From: an uncultured Psychrobacter sp. | Lineage (GTDB): Bacteria; Pseudomonadota; Gammaproteobacteria; Pseudomonadales; Moraxellaceae | Assembly: GCF_947495825.1 (NCBI RefSeq) | Contig: NZ_CANMAH010000002.1 | Coordinates: 62,001-126,000, forward strand | Length of the DNA: 64,000 nt | Direction: 5' to 3' | Program-made: the position numbers and the translations under genes | Notes under the pieces: model-generated | Told to the model about the DNA's origin: nothing | Seen by the model: only the letters and a program-made list of their open reading frames with translations | Databases searched by the model: none | Part shown: piece by piece, positions 10,095 through 19,713 of the stretch | Layout: every line of letters starts with the position of its first letter | Numbering within the stretch: the stretch's first letter is position 1

Positions 10095-10397
10095 CTACAA
10101 AGACGCCTTCGTAATCTTACTCAGCGCTTCGTTAATTTCAAAAGTTTTAGACTTAATATCAGTGAAGCCAAACGACTCTAGACGCTCAGTATGCTTGGCG
10201 AGATATCTATTAGCATCATCCAAGTTATCAAACACATAAATACCGCCCGCTTCTTGCGTCTCTTCGTTTTCTGTCCATAACTTATAGACCAGCCCGTTCT
10301 CGTTTGCGATATCTTCGGCAAGCTCTTGCATAGATTCAAAGAACTCACTGCCAAAAGGCCCGCTATAAGGAAAGTCGATTTGCAAAAGGTATTTCAT
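10095..10397 (-). CDS. YdhR-like small ferredoxin-fold monooxygenase
   Basis: A 100-residue protein resembling the YdhR family, small dimeric alpha/beta-barrel proteins proposed to be monooxygenases acting on aromatic compounds. The start MKYLLQIDFPYSGPFG and the segment AGGIYVFDNLDDANRYLAKHTERL match the family layout of strand, helix, strand and helix in one compact domain. A GAGGA ribosome binding site seven bases before the ATG supports the start. It is a single gene convergent with the acyltransferase. The true substrate is unknown even for characterised relatives. Confidence 0.7.
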   Translation of the reverse strand: MKYLLQIDFPYSGPFGSEFFESMQELAEDIANENGLVYKLWTENEETQEAGGIYVFDNLDDANRYLAKHTERLESFGFTDIKSKTFEINEALSKITKASL

Positions 10398-10550
10398 AGC
10401 TTAATCCTCATTATTATTTGATCTCTTGTTTCATGATCGGCGAATCTGTGCTGCCAGATACTTTCAATCTTAACATACTACGATTGACTATAGACTTTTG
10501 CCAAGCGAGCAGTTAGGGTAAATGCTCTACAACTTACTTCGGTTTATTCT

Positions 10551-11513
10551 ATGTCCGAGCCTATCGCTCATTCATTGTCCATACTTACTAATCATGCGCC
10601 TTGGGAAGCGTACCAGCGTCCTTATGTACGTGATTTGGCTTATGTGCTGGCGTGCCCCAATGTATTGACAGGATGGCTGGATTTTGCACCTTATCAGAAC
10701 ACACATACGGTATCGGTACACAGTGCCAGCTTTTGGCAACAGCAGTTTGATGCATATCAGCAGCGTTTAGAAGAGCTTGATACCACCAACGCTTATCAGG
10801 AGTTGACGCGCTATCTACTGACACGACCCAGTCCCAATCGTTTGGGTTTTCACTTTGAGGGATTATTATCTTTTTGGTTAGAAGATGGTTTTGCGCGCCA
10901 GTTGCATCCATATGAGACACTCGCTAGTAATGTACAGCTATTTAATGGCAAACAAACCTCTGGCGAGCTTGATTTGATTTTATACAACCACAAGGAGACA
11001 GTCACTGAACATTGGGAACTGGCCATTAAGTTTTTTATGGGATCAGCCCCTTTTGAGCCCGAAAATTGGGTTGGGATTAACTCAAACGACAATCTACAGC
11101 GCAAAATGACTCATATGCAGACCAAACAATTTCGTACTGTATGGGTAGACATCAAAGATCATGGACAAGTCAAAATTGATAAGCGTTATGGTGTTATAAA
11201 AGGACGATTCTTTTTGCCCATCAATACGACTGATTTTATTTATCCTGATTGGCTTTCACCAAGCTTTCCTATGCATGAATGGTGCGATAAATGGGATAAG
11301 GATAATCTAACGACAATTGATATGACGACCCTTCGACGCGCAAATTATATCGAATGGTTTACGAAACGCAGCTTTTATGACAGCTACGATGGACAGAAGC
11401 CCCAGATAGTGTGGCCAGACGATACGCTACCTAGAACAGGGCTATACTTTGAAGGTGATAAGCCGATAGTCATTTATCCCAAGCAGCGTGACCCTAAACT
11501 GGATGTTACTTAA
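10551..11513 (+). CDS. DUF1853 family protein
   Basis: Conserved proteobacterial protein of unknown function, recognised by its N-terminal PYVRDLAYVLACPNVLTGW segment and overall 320-residue size. The middle part contains Glu139-x-Asp141 in SGELDLILYN followed by Glu156 and Lys160 in EHWELAIKF. This arrangement resembles a PD-(D/E)XK nuclease-like active site, so a nucleic-acid role is possible, but I infer this only from spacing. The C-terminus carries further conserved aromatic segments (EWFTKRSFYDSYDG). It is convergent with the next gene, with only seven bases between the stop codons. No signal peptide is present, so it is cytoplasmic. Confidence 0.75.
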   Translation: MSEPIAHSLSILTNHAPWEAYQRPYVRDLAYVLACPNVLTGWLDFAPYQNTHTVSVHSASFWQQQFDAYQQRLEELDTTNAYQELTRYLLTRPSPNRLGFHFEGLLSFWLEDGFARQLHPYETLASNVQLFNGKQTSGELDLILYNHKETVTEHWELAIKFFMGSAPFEPENWVGINSNDNLQRKMTHMQTKQFRTVWVDIKDHGQVKIDKRYGVIKGRFFLPINTTDFIYPDWLSPSFPMHEWCDKWDKDNLTTIDMTTLRRANYIEWFTKRSFYDSYDGQKPQIVWPDDTLPRTGLYFEGDKPIVIYPKQRDPKLDVT

Positions 11514-11520
11514 TGTTAGC

Positions 11521-12738
11521 CTACCATGAGTAACGTCCATATAAGCTAACCTCACTGCGCTGGGCTTTTTCTGAGTCAAGACTATCGGTGAGTAACTTGA
11601 TACCACCATACTGACTATCTACAGCAAGTCCCAACGCTTGTGTTTGCGGCTCTATTAAACCAGTAATAGTGAGCGGATAGTAATCTTCATTGGTTTGATA
11701 GCCTGCTGACAACTGGTATAAGCCTTGGATATCATTCACTTGACCATGGACACCGAGCTGCCATTGAGGGTTTAGCTGATGTATGAGACTACCTTCCACG
11801 CGCCATGGCAATGTTTGCGTAATATCATCAGTATTGAGTTGACCTTCGGTCATATCTATGGGTCGTCTATTGGCATCATAATCTAGTACATATTGCGTAC
11901 TAGGCGTGTCTTTCCAATGCATACGTCCCAAAATATCGTAACCACGGATAGATAACTGCGTGCGATTCGACAATGAACCTGTCAAATTCATATCTAACGA
12001 ATAACCATAACCCGTTGGTTTGTTGGGATGCCAGTTTAGATCCTCCTCCCCAAGTGCTGGCTCATCGTAATAATAATCTACATAAGTATTCGTTCTATTT
12101 AGACGGTCTATATTTCTAACTGTTTCGCCAGCAGGGTATGCTTGTGATGTAATACTGCCGCTAGCTTCACCGTCAAGCAGATGTAATCCTTTCCAAATAT
12201 TGGCATAAGTGGTCAGCTGCCAATTGGGCGTTAATTGCTGAGCAAAACCTACGTTTGCGCCAACACGTTCATTATGCTGTGCCTCTAACTCTAAAGCATA
12301 AGTTTGATTTTGATTGGGGAGCTGGTTGTTTTGATACTGCCAATATAAGTCTGCGGTTTCTTGATTAAATGTCATCAAATAGTCATAACGCCATGCCAAA
12401 CCATAGCTGATCGGACTGTCAGCTGGGCGTACATTGAGTGACGCGCGCCCCTGCGCGTAAGCATGGGTACCAGACTCTAACGGCGCATCCCAATCCTTGA
12501 TAAAAGCAGCGATAGGCTGCGCTGGACTATGAGCACTCGCCATCACTGACCAATCAATTTGTGTGCCTGGCTTCTTAGAAGTTATCAATGGCGTAGATAC
12601 TAAAGAAGGTGTTGGGTTTTTCTCTAAAATCAAGTCATCACCGGTTAGTTGATAAGCCATCCATGACTCCTGCGCGATAGCAGGTATAGAGATCCCAAGG
12701 CTCACGATAACCAATACAGTACGTATGGTATAGGCCAT
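11521..12738 (-). CDS. Putative outer-membrane beta-barrel protein, unrecognised family
   Basis: I do not recognise the family. From the ATG at 12738 the protein (405 residues) starts with a signal peptide (MAYTIRTVLVIVSLGISIPAIAQES, cleavage likely after AIA or AQ). It continues with alternating polar/aromatic strand-like sequence such as NWQLTTYANIW and GYSLDMNLTGSLSNRTQLSIRGYDI, and ends in an aromatic residue (YGRYSW), as outer-membrane barrels typically do. The frame is open to a GTG at 12855, but a terminator lies immediately upstream of that GTG and the longer product would bury the signal peptide. The inner start is therefore preferred, although it lacks a clear ribosome binding site. 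It is transcribed in the same direction as the lipoprotein gene upstream. Confidence 0.55.
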   Translation of the reverse strand: MAYTIRTVLVIVSLGISIPAIAQESWMAYQLTGDDLILEKNPTPSLVSTPLITSKKPGTQIDWSVMASAHSPAQPIAAFIKDWDAPLESGTHAYAQGRASLNVRPADSPISYGLAWRYDYLMTFNQETADLYWQYQNNQLPNQNQTYALELEAQHNERVGANVGFAQQLTPNWQLTTYANIWKGLHLLDGEASGSITSQAYPAGETVRNIDRLNRTNTYVDYYYDEPALGEEDLNWHPNKPTGYGYSLDMNLTGSLSNRTQLSIRGYDILGRMHWKDTPSTQYVLDYDANRRPIDMTEGQLNTDDITQTLPWRVEGSLIHQLNPQWQLGVHGQVNDIQGLYQLSAGYQTNEDYYPLTITGLIEPQTQALGLAVDSQYGGIKLLTDSLDSEKAQRSEVSLYGRYSW

Positions 12739-12855
12739 CTGGTAGCGTGTCTTAGCAGACTGAATAGATAGTGGTACAAACAGAACCTGTGCAGATAACA
12801 TATGCACGGACGAGCACAAAAAGGCCATGACATTCTTCCATAAATTAAAAGGCAC

Positions 12856-12887
12856 AAAAAAGAGACAGGGCTAGCTGTCTCTTTTTA
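12856..12887 (-). terminator. Terminator after the 506-residue lipoprotein gene
   Basis: AGAGACAG (12861-12868) pairs with CTGTCTCT (12875-12882) around a six-base loop, with A and T runs on both flanks. It lies downstream of the lipoprotein gene on the minus strand and separates it from the putative outer-membrane protein gene. Confidence 0.75.
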
Positions 12888-12919
12888 TCCCTGATCAATA
12901 TCTCAAATACATAACATCA

Positions 12920-14440
12920 TTAGCCTAGAGGAATAAAGCTATTGTCTTTAAACTTAGCGCCTACTTTACCGTTGTTCTGTAATAGCTCACCAAAGACCTT
13001 ACCGTTGACCTTAATATCAGCAAACTTACCAGTTTTGGTATCTTGTATGATGAATTTATTATCGACATCGAATTTTAGCTTAATGGCAGCATTGTTTTGG
13101 GTAATATCAAGTTGTGTACACTTGCAGCTAACGCTATATTGAGTATCTAAGATAGTTTTACCTGTTACATACAGACTTTTACCGTCTACGTTTGCTTTTA
13201 AACCTTGCAGCTCCACCATATCACGCGCTGTACGTTTTAGGTTCGCTTGGATATCTAAAGGTATGATCGCAGTCGAAGTCGCAGTCTCTTTTGTCACTTT
13301 ACCTTTAAGAGACATGACAATCTCTATCCCAACGAACTTATCAGCAATCTCTTCAATATTACCTTCTTGGGTTACTTTGATAACGTTTTTGATATCGGTT
13401 TCATTAGCAACCGCGTTTAGCGAAATGGCGACATCTGTTGCAGGCTTTTCTTTGAGTAATTCACCCGTCAGCTTAATAGCGGTTGGCAAAGTTCTGACCA
13501 CTAAGGTGCCATCAGCAAGCTTGCGACTCATGTCTAAAAATCCTAGCTCAACGTCACGGGCTTCAATGATACTGTCATTGGCTTTGAGTTTTACATTATC
13601 CAGTTTTATGACCGCTTTTTCTAAAGTAATGCCAGCTCTATTAACGTCATTTATATCAAACTCGTCATTAACCAAAACTTTATCACTGAACTGCGCATTA
13701 ACCGTTGCGCCTTGTGAAGTTGAGCTCAAAATGACAGCGTCCGCTTCTGAACCGATGTTAAGACGATTAAAGCCATAACGGCCTGTAAAATTATCAGTAC
13801 TGGTATTAGAAGCCAATGAGTTTTCAAATTTATCGTAGGTTATTTTAAAAGAATCTTTGATTACTGTTTGGTCTACGTTATTGGTTAGCGGATTATAGTT
13901 ATATTCAAAACGTTCACTATTCACAAGCGTAGTGCCAGATAGTTCGAATTTGCCATTGGCATCAAGCGTTGCAAGAAAATCATCGCTTGGCTGTAGCTTA
14001 TCATTATAGAATCTGTCCCAATAAAAGTCGCTCTCCAATCCTTTATCTATTACTTCTTGCAGATCACCTTGGTCTCTTAATAAAGCTACATCTACTGCAT
14101 CCAGTTTTGTTATTGAATTCTCTTTCATGTACCCCTGTAAACCTTCAGCGATCTCAAAGGTTAGGTTTACTCGAGCTTGCTGCTGTTCGGTCAAAATCTC
14201 GCTAGCGTCTTCATAAGCATCTTCGATTGCTTTGTTATCTAAAATAAACTGCTTTGCAGTATTAATAATGCTTTTAGCTTGCTCAAGCTCAGACAGTTTA
14301 TTGTTTACAGGAGGCTTAGAAGGTACAGCTGAACCATTATTGTTAGAAGCCGCCGTGCTAGTATTGTCACTATCGCTACCGCACCCTGCTAATGCTAAAG
14401 TGCTGGCAAATGCAAGCGCAGTCAGTTGAAAAAACTTCAT
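12920..14440 (-). CDS. Large predicted lipoprotein of unknown function
   Basis: This is a 506-residue protein with a clear lipoprotein signal: MKFFQLTALAFASTLALAGC, with the lipobox LAGC and lipidated Cys20. A low-complexity Ser/Asn/Pro linker (GSDSDNTSTAASNNN) follows, then a helical region (about 48-130) and a long strand-rich repetitive region in which stretches such as ITLEKAVIKLDNVKLKAND recall AsmA- or DUF945-like periplasmic proteins. I cannot assign a named family. The position after Cys20 is Gly, so outer-membrane sorting is likely. It has its own terminator downstream, and the 288 bases upstream must hold its promoter. Confidence 0.6.
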   Translation of the reverse strand: MKFFQLTALAFASTLALAGCGSDSDNTSTAASNNNGSAVPSKPPVNNKLSELEQAKSIINTAKQFILDNKAIEDAYEDASEILTEQQQARVNLTFEIAEGLQGYMKENSITKLDAVDVALLRDQGDLQEVIDKGLESDFYWDRFYNDKLQPSDDFLATLDANGKFELSGTTLVNSERFEYNYNPLTNNVDQTVIKDSFKITYDKFENSLASNTSTDNFTGRYGFNRLNIGSEADAVILSSTSQGATVNAQFSDKVLVNDEFDINDVNRAGITLEKAVIKLDNVKLKANDSIIEARDVELGFLDMSRKLADGTLVVRTLPTAIKLTGELLKEKPATDVAISLNAVANETDIKNVIKVTQEGNIEEIADKFVGIEIVMSLKGKVTKETATSTAIIPLDIQANLKRTARDMVELQGLKANVDGKSLYVTGKTILDTQYSVSCKCTQLDITQNNAAIKLKFDVDNKFIIQDTKTGKFADIKVNGKVFGELLQNNGKVGAKFKDNSFIPLG

Positions 14441-14660
14441 AAAATAATCCTTTATTGATAAGACCTAGTTGAGGAAATAACAGTAGATGTGATTTGAATA
14501 GGTGGTTGTTCGACCTAACACTAACAAAACTTTAGTCAAAACTTATGTTCACTAATCAATAAAAGGATAATATATTTATTTACTGCTCGAGTCCATACAA
14601 TAATCCGTTATATCGTAAAAGATATTCAAACGTTGGCATAGAAATCTACAGGTTTTATGA

Positions 14661-14693
14661 TAAAAAGAAGCCAGATACAAGCAGTACCTGGCT
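14661..14693 (-). terminator. Terminator after the DUF2726 gene
   Basis: On the minus strand AGCCAG pairs with CTGGCT around a 13-base loop and is followed by TCTTTTTATC. It lies about 35 bases after the DUF2726 stop codon. Confidence 0.65.
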
Positions 14694-14728
14694 ATGATGA
14701 GCTGACAGTCAATGAATTAGCAATAATA

Positions 14729-15274
14729 TTACGCTTCATAAGTTTCAATAACCTGCATCAGCTCGTATCTCAGTATGTCGGCACTTGGCAGGCGCTCAGC
14801 ATGGAACCTTACAATCGGAATACCTGCACTTGCTAGCGCTTTATCCTTTTTATCATCAGCCTTTTGTCTTGATTTACTAGTATGCGTCCAGTCGTCAAGC
14901 TCGATGGCGACCAATGTCGTCTGTGCATCGACATCAGTGATAACATAATCGACACTTTGACGGCAGATACGATTGAACCAAAAGCTACGCTCAGAAGCCT
15001 CTTCACTATCAGCATTGATAATACGAGAGAGTTGAACTTGTACAAATATATGATATTCAGGCAATGCGTTTTTGAGCTTTTGAAAAAATATAACTTCGGT
15101 ATCTGTCATGATAGGCATCGGTGCAAACGGCCAAATAGCTAAATCATCACCGCGTACAGGAGTGGGATCAGGCTCGATATTTTTATGAGTTTGATGTCTT
15201 GATAACAACTTTGGTAAGACAATGAGCCCCAAAAAACTGACAGCTAACACCAAAAACACAATGCCAAATGACAT
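14729..15274 (-). CDS. DUF2726 domain protein, membrane-anchored nuclease-like fold
   Basis: A membrane helix occupies about residues 2-22, and residues 55-180 match the DUF2726 pattern (MTDTEVIFFQKLKNALPEYHIFVQVQLSRII, then QSVDYVITDVDAQTTLVAIELDDWTH). The Asp in VDYVI and the Glu-x-Asp in AIELDD are spaced as in Vsr/PD-(D/E)XK-like nucleases, the fold generally assigned to this family. No substrate is known. The ATG at 15274 is chosen over the GTG at 15280 because AAGG lies seven bases upstream of it. It is a single gene with its own terminator. The cytoplasmic domain probably faces inward from an N-out helix, but the topology is inferred. Confidence 0.75.
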   Translation of the reverse strand: MSFGIVFLVLAVSFLGLIVLPKLLSRHQTHKNIEPDPTPVRGDDLAIWPFAPMPIMTDTEVIFFQKLKNALPEYHIFVQVQLSRIINADSEEASERSFWFNRICRQSVDYVITDVDAQTTLVAIELDDWTHTSKSRQKADDKKDKALASAGIPIVRFHAERLPSADILRYELMQVIETYEA

Positions 15275-15452
15275 AATCACACCTTATAAGATTTTGAAGC
15301 GATTAATTTTAGAATCTTCTAAATAGTTAATCGCAACGTAGTAACCACTATTGGCTAACACGTTCTACAAAAAAGAGTAAATGAACCATAATTAGGGCTT
15401 ATATTATCTGAGCAATACTATCTGAACTAATAATTATCTACAATTTACAAAT

Positions 15453-15482
15453 CAAAAAACACGACAGCGAGTGTCGTGTTTG
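15453..15482 (-). terminator. Terminator after the SPOR/LysM gene
   Basis: AACACGACA and TGTCGTGTT pair around a GCGAG loop. On the minus strand the stem is followed by a run of six T. It lies about 80 bases after the stop of the SPOR-domain gene and ends the folC-side transcript. Confidence 0.75.
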
Positions 15483-15560
15483 AAATAATATACAATCAAA
15501 AATGTCATCAAAATTTAGTATGTTAACTGGCTCTTATATGCAGTAAAATCCTCAGACAAT

Positions 15561-16733
15561 TTAACGCCAATACAGCACCCAAGCTCCTGAGGTATCAACT
15601 TGAGGATCTGTGTTGATCTTGTCTTTTAATGCTAGTGCCGCAACTTTTCCGCGCTCAGGACCGACGATGACGCGTACACCGCGGCTGGTCACACTGGTTT
15701 TGACTTTATAGCCAGCGGATTTAAACTTTTCGGCCACCTCATCAGCTGAAGACTGATTGCTTGCCAAAGCTACTTGTACACCAAAGCTGCCTTTTGCATC
15801 AGTTTCTCTGACTTCTTTACGAGCTTCACGTAGTTTTTGTTGGGCTTCACGTCTGTCATCGGCAGACTTTTTGGCAGCGGCAGCCTCACGCTCTAAGCGC
15901 TCAATCTGCTTACGTGATGGAATGGTCAGCTCTTGTCCGACCTGTAATGAAGTGGATGAGGATATATCGTTAGCTTGAGCTAGAGCTTCAACTGGCACAT
16001 TATACTGGCGAGCCAGCTTGATTAAACCATCACCTCTTTTGACAGTATAGTCTGCAGGAGCGGTCGGGGGCGCTGTTTTAGCAGCTTGTTCTTCTGCTTT
16101 TTTCTTAGCCTCAGCTTCTGCTTCTTTTTTAGCCTTAGCTTGAGCTTCAGCCTGTTCTTTTGCTTCTGCTTCTTTTCTAGCTTTAGCCTGAGCTTCAGCT
16201 CGCTCTTTTGCCTCAGCTTGCTTTTTATTATCTGCCAATCTTTTAGCTTCAGCTTGCTTAGCCGCTTGTTCGGCCGCTTGTCTTCTTTGCTTTTCATCAC
16301 TCTCTGTGCTGGTAGTGGTATCAGTACGCGTTTGCACAGTTGGTGTTGTAACTGTTGAGCTACCTTCTACTTCTGTATCCTCACTCTCTGCTGGCATAGA
16401 GTTGGCAACATACTGCTGGTTTTCTGCACGGGATTTTGCCAGTGCCTTCGCTTCTGCACTCTCCTGCTCCGCCAAAAACTCCTGGGCGCGCCTTTCTTGT
16501 TCTGCGACGCGGGCAGCACGCTCTTTTTGCTTTTGTGCCAAGATACGTTTTTCAGTTTCGATATCTGTAGTTAATGGCTCTACAGTTGTTTGTTCAGTTG
16601 ATGATTTCTCGACGATAGCAGTAGGCGCTGCTGGCTTATCATTAGTACCGATCTGTTGCACCATAGCGTATAGCATCACGCTGCCGCCTATAATCATCCC
16701 GATGCCCAATAAGGCTTGTCTCGAAAAATTCAT
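15561..16733 (-). CDS. DedD-like cell-envelope protein with LysM and SPOR domains
   Basis: Inner-membrane protein of 390 residues. Residues 8-26 form one membrane helix. Residues 60-220 are a long Ala/Lys/Glu/Gln-rich, probably helical rod, followed by a LysM domain (about 228-277: DYTVKRGDGLIKLARQYNVP through LQVGQELTIPS) and a C-terminal SPOR domain (about 312-390: SFGVQVALASNQSSADEVAEKF to GAWVLYWR). SPOR domains bind denuded septal glycan, so a role at the division site is likely. The gene follows accD and folC, the place held by dedD in E. coli. Unlike E. coli DedD, this protein has a LysM domain, and no cvpA or purF follows. The low-complexity rod explains several long frames on the opposite strand. 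Confidence 0.8.
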   Translation of the reverse strand: MNFSRQALLGIGMIIGGSVMLYAMVQQIGTNDKPAAPTAIVEKSSTEQTTVEPLTTDIETEKRILAQKQKERAARVAEQERRAQEFLAEQESAEAKALAKSRAENQQYVANSMPAESEDTEVEGSSTVTTPTVQTRTDTTTSTESDEKQRRQAAEQAAKQAEAKRLADNKKQAEAKERAEAQAKARKEAEAKEQAEAQAKAKKEAEAEAKKKAEEQAAKTAPPTAPADYTVKRGDGLIKLARQYNVPVEALAQANDISSSTSLQVGQELTIPSRKQIERLEREAAAAKKSADDRREAQQKLREARKEVRETDAKGSFGVQVALASNQSSADEVAEKFKSAGYKVKTSVTSRGVRVIVGPERGKVAALALKDKINTDPQVDTSGAWVLYWR

Positions 16734-16926
16734 CCGTTTACGTCTCTTAGTTGGTAGTAAGGTTGATTGCTAGGCATGACTACTCTATATTGCCATCTCA
16801 TCGCAAAAGTTATGTCGTTTTTGTAAAACGCTTTGATTATAAAACATATTTTTCACGCTGTCTGCTATCACACATCTGTTAATACGATGTTTGGGCAATT
16901 TTTGGACGTCAATCAGCTCTAAAAGA

Positions 16927-18285
16927 TCATAAGCATTCGTTGACATCAAGAGCAGTAAGCGCCTCACCAATGGTATGAAAAGAGCCACTAACGACGAGCA
17001 AGTCTTGTGGCTTACTGTCTTTAATTATTGCTTGCGTAGCCTGCTGCAGATCAGTACAAACATGTATAGCAGCATCTTTTACGTATACAGCCAGTGCTGT
17101 TTGTAGCTCATCAATACTTGCCGCGCGAGGATGATCAATCTCTGCAATGTACCAATCTGTAATCGGCAAACCAGCATCGCTCAAGCGCTGTGCAACCATA
17201 GCAATATCTTTGTCACCGAGCATAGAGAATAGTATCTTAATAGACGCCGATGAGGGGCTTGACTGGCGACTAACATGCTCTTGCCATAAGGGTAATAGCT
17301 GCGCCAATAAAAACTCAACCCCTTGCTCGTTGTGCGCTACGTCAAATAACCAATGACGCGTAGCTATCTTGCGATAATCAAACCGCCCTGCTAGCTTAAC
17401 AGTACGTAAGGCTTGCGCAATACCCTCTGCATCGACTGTTAATGGACTTGCCAACACTGCAGATAGCGCATTGGCAGTGTTGGTAAGGGATAATGCAGGA
17501 CGCGGCAGCTCCAGCGTGGCAGCAGCATTACTGTATTGCCAACTCTGGGTATCTACTACGCGATAGCTAAAGTCTTGCTCTGCTTGATAGCAGGTGGCGT
17601 TGTGGCTTTTAATAAGGCGCTGCACACTATCTGGCATGGTAGCAGCACCATAAATAAGAGTAATGTCATCACGTAAAATACCCGCTTTTTCGCTACCAAT
17701 ATCCTCAATATTATCACCTAACCAATCCACATGATCGATACCAATATTGGTAATCACCGCCATATCTGGATCAATAATATTGACTACATCTAAGCGCCCA
17801 CCTAATCCTACTTCCAATACCCATACATCACAGTCTGCTTCAGCAAATATCAATAACGCAGCAAGTGTCGTCATCTCAAAAAATGATAATGTTAAATCGC
17901 ATGCAAGCCGTGCACTCTCTACCTTACTAAAAGCATCGATTAACGTCTCATCACTGACCATCTCACCATTAATGCGCACACGCTCATTAAAAACGCTTAA
18001 ATGCGGTGATTGATACAATGCAGTCTTGTAGCCTCCCGCTTGACACATCTGGGCAATGACTGCTGTCGTTGAGCCTTTACCATTGGTACCTGCTACCGTA
18101 AATACGTACGCATCATCTTTGGCCGATTGTACTAAACCCAAACTCTCAGCGACAGGCAGCACTCGCGTAAGACCCATGTCTATCGCCGATACATGTATCT
18201 GCTGCATATAATCTAACCATTCAGTTAAACTCGATTGGCTGTTAGGACTATCAGTGTTAACCGTATTAGCTATAGATGCAGACAT
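16927..18285 (-). CDS. folC: Bifunctional folylpolyglutamate/dihydrofolate synthase
   Basis: Cytoplasmic Mur-ligase-fold enzyme that adds glutamate to dihydropteroate (making dihydrofolate) and to reduced folates. The ATP-binding loop GTNGKGST is at residues 66-73. The downstream motifs TLAALLIFAEADCDVWVLEVGLGGRLDVVN and ITNIGIDHVDWLGDNIEDIGSEKAGI are intact, and the C-terminal domain ends in VVSGSFHTIGEALTAL, as in the family. At 452 residues it is somewhat longer than E. coli FolC (422). It lies 223 bases after accD, separated by a hairpin terminator, so it may be only partly co-transcribed with it. Confidence 0.95.
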   Translation of the reverse strand: MSASIANTVNTDSPNSQSSLTEWLDYMQQIHVSAIDMGLTRVLPVAESLGLVQSAKDDAYVFTVAGTNGKGSTTAVIAQMCQAGGYKTALYQSPHLSVFNERVRINGEMVSDETLIDAFSKVESARLACDLTLSFFEMTTLAALLIFAEADCDVWVLEVGLGGRLDVVNIIDPDMAVITNIGIDHVDWLGDNIEDIGSEKAGILRDDITLIYGAATMPDSVQRLIKSHNATCYQAEQDFSYRVVDTQSWQYSNAAATLELPRPALSLTNTANALSAVLASPLTVDAEGIAQALRTVKLAGRFDYRKIATRHWLFDVAHNEQGVEFLLAQLLPLWQEHVSRQSSPSSASIKILFSMLGDKDIAMVAQRLSDAGLPITDWYIAEIDHPRAASIDELQTALAVYVKDAAIHVCTDLQQATQAIIKDSKPQDLLVVSGSFHTIGEALTALDVNECL

Positions 18286-18381
18286 AAACAGAACCTATTA
18301 AAAACTCAAACTAAAAAAAGAGAAAACAAAATTAAAAGTAGTGTATAACAACCTACTAAAAAACCAAACCTAAAAACTAAA

Positions 18382-18417
18382 AATAGCACTTATCGTTAAA
18401 TAACGACAAATGCTATT
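18382..18417 (-). terminator. Probable terminator between accD and folC
   Basis: On the minus strand AATAGCATTTGTCGTT and AACGATAAGTGCTATT form a 16-base imperfect stem around ATTT, followed by TTTAGTTTTT. It lies about 90 bases after the accD stop and could attenuate read-through into folC. Confidence 0.6.
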
Positions 18418-18508
18418 AAAAATATTATAACCTTGTTGCACTAATATCATATCCATACTAAAGATAGTAACCGTAACAAGTTAGGTCATTTAACTAAACA
18501 ATAATAAA

Positions 18509-19489
18509 CTAAGCGTCAACGTTTGGCTTGTGGCTCAACTTCGCTAATAGACGATAAATTGTATCAATCATCTGATGACGATGTACCACTTCATCAACCA
18601 CGCCATGCTCTAACAAAAACTCCGCACGCTGGAACGGCTCTTCTAACGTCTCGCGTACCGTTTGCTCGATCACGCGCTTACCTGCAAAACCAATCATGGC
18701 TTTTGGTTCGGCCAGATGAATATCGCCGAGCATGGCAAGAGAGGCCGTCACCCCGCCGTAAACTGGATTGGTCAGTACCACGATATAAGGAATGCCAGCA
18801 ATTCTTAGGCGTTCAACAGCGGCGGCAGTACGTGCCATCTGCATTAAAGACAGCAAACCCTCTTGCATGCGCGCGCCACCTGAAGCAGCAAAACATACCA
18901 AAGGCTTTTTGTCTTCAAGTGCTTTTTCAGCCGCCTGTACAAACCGGTCACCGACAACCGATCCCATAGAACCACCCATAAAGCGAAAATCAAAAGCACA
19001 AGCAACCACATCAAGGTTGCGTAGCTTACCATGCAGAACGATTAAGGCTTCTGTCTCGCCAGTCTTAGTCTTAGCCTCAGTCATGCGCTGGGGGTATGGT
19101 TTGCTATCTACAAACCTGAGAGGGTCTTTGGCGCTAAATTCTTGTCCAAGCTCTCCATCTACTTGATCCAAAAACCACTGTAGACGTTCACGCGCGGTCA
19201 TTGGTAGATGATGATCACAGTGCGGGCAAACATAACAGTTGAAAATTAGTGCCGTATTGGTAATCATTGAATGACAGTTAGTACATTCTGTAGATGGCTC
19301 GGTTTCAACTGCAGTTAGCGTAGCAGTTAGTTGCTGCTTGATACCCGGTACTGGACGATTGAACCATGATTGACCAGCTTGAGAGTTATCTGTAGCAGGG
19401 CTAGCATCATCACTTTGAGTTTCGGGTTTTTTTATAGTATCAGTCATATTATTCGCCATTGTTGAAGGCTTATCGGCAAGCTTGCTCAT
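18509..19489 (-). CDS. accD: Acetyl-CoA carboxylase carboxyltransferase subunit beta
   Basis: Beta subunit of the carboxyltransferase half of acetyl-CoA carboxylase, which makes malonyl-CoA for fatty-acid synthesis together with AccA. The zinc ribbon is intact: Cys69, Cys72, Cys88 and Cys91 with the expected 15-residue spacing. The crotonase-like core has the oxyanion-forming GGARMQEG and GGVTASLAMLGDIHLAEP segments. Compared with E. coli AccD it carries about 40 extra, poorly conserved, Ser/Asp/Thr-rich N-terminal residues. The first ATG is nonetheless supported by AAGGA about seven bases upstream. It is downstream of trpA, a conserved gammaproteobacterial order. Confidence 0.96.
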   Translation of the reverse strand: MSKLADKPSTMANNMTDTIKKPETQSDDASPATDNSQAGQSWFNRPVPGIKQQLTATLTAVETEPSTECTNCHSMITNTALIFNCYVCPHCDHHLPMTARERLQWFLDQVDGELGQEFSAKDPLRFVDSKPYPQRMTEAKTKTGETEALIVLHGKLRNLDVVACAFDFRFMGGSMGSVVGDRFVQAAEKALEDKKPLVCFAASGGARMQEGLLSLMQMARTAAAVERLRIAGIPYIVVLTNPVYGGVTASLAMLGDIHLAEPKAMIGFAGKRVIEQTVRETLEEPFQRAEFLLEHGVVDEVVHRHQMIDTIYRLLAKLSHKPNVDA

Positions 19490-19713
19490 TTACTTGTCCT
19501 TAAGAATTTGATTGTTGTCTAGTCTAAGAAGCAAATACAGTCATAACATGAGCAGTTATGACTAACACGGTAGCTTATTCGCATTACTATTATCTATGTC
19601 ATGATAAACAATAAGCTGAATAAATCGAGTAATTGTAACAAATTATACATCATGTTAGTTTACACACGTAAACTAAATATAGCAAAGTGATTTACTACTC
19701 GCATTATCATCGT

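Noticed and set aside
13263..13778. 171-codon plus-strand frame inside the large lipoprotein gene
   Set aside because: It lies fully antisense to a gene with a proper signal peptide, and its product is an unstructured Ser/Leu-rich translation.
16022..16358. Long frames on both strands inside the SPOR/LysM gene
   Set aside because: They arise from the repetitive Ala/Lys/Glu codons of the rod region and have no ribosome binding sites or family similarity.
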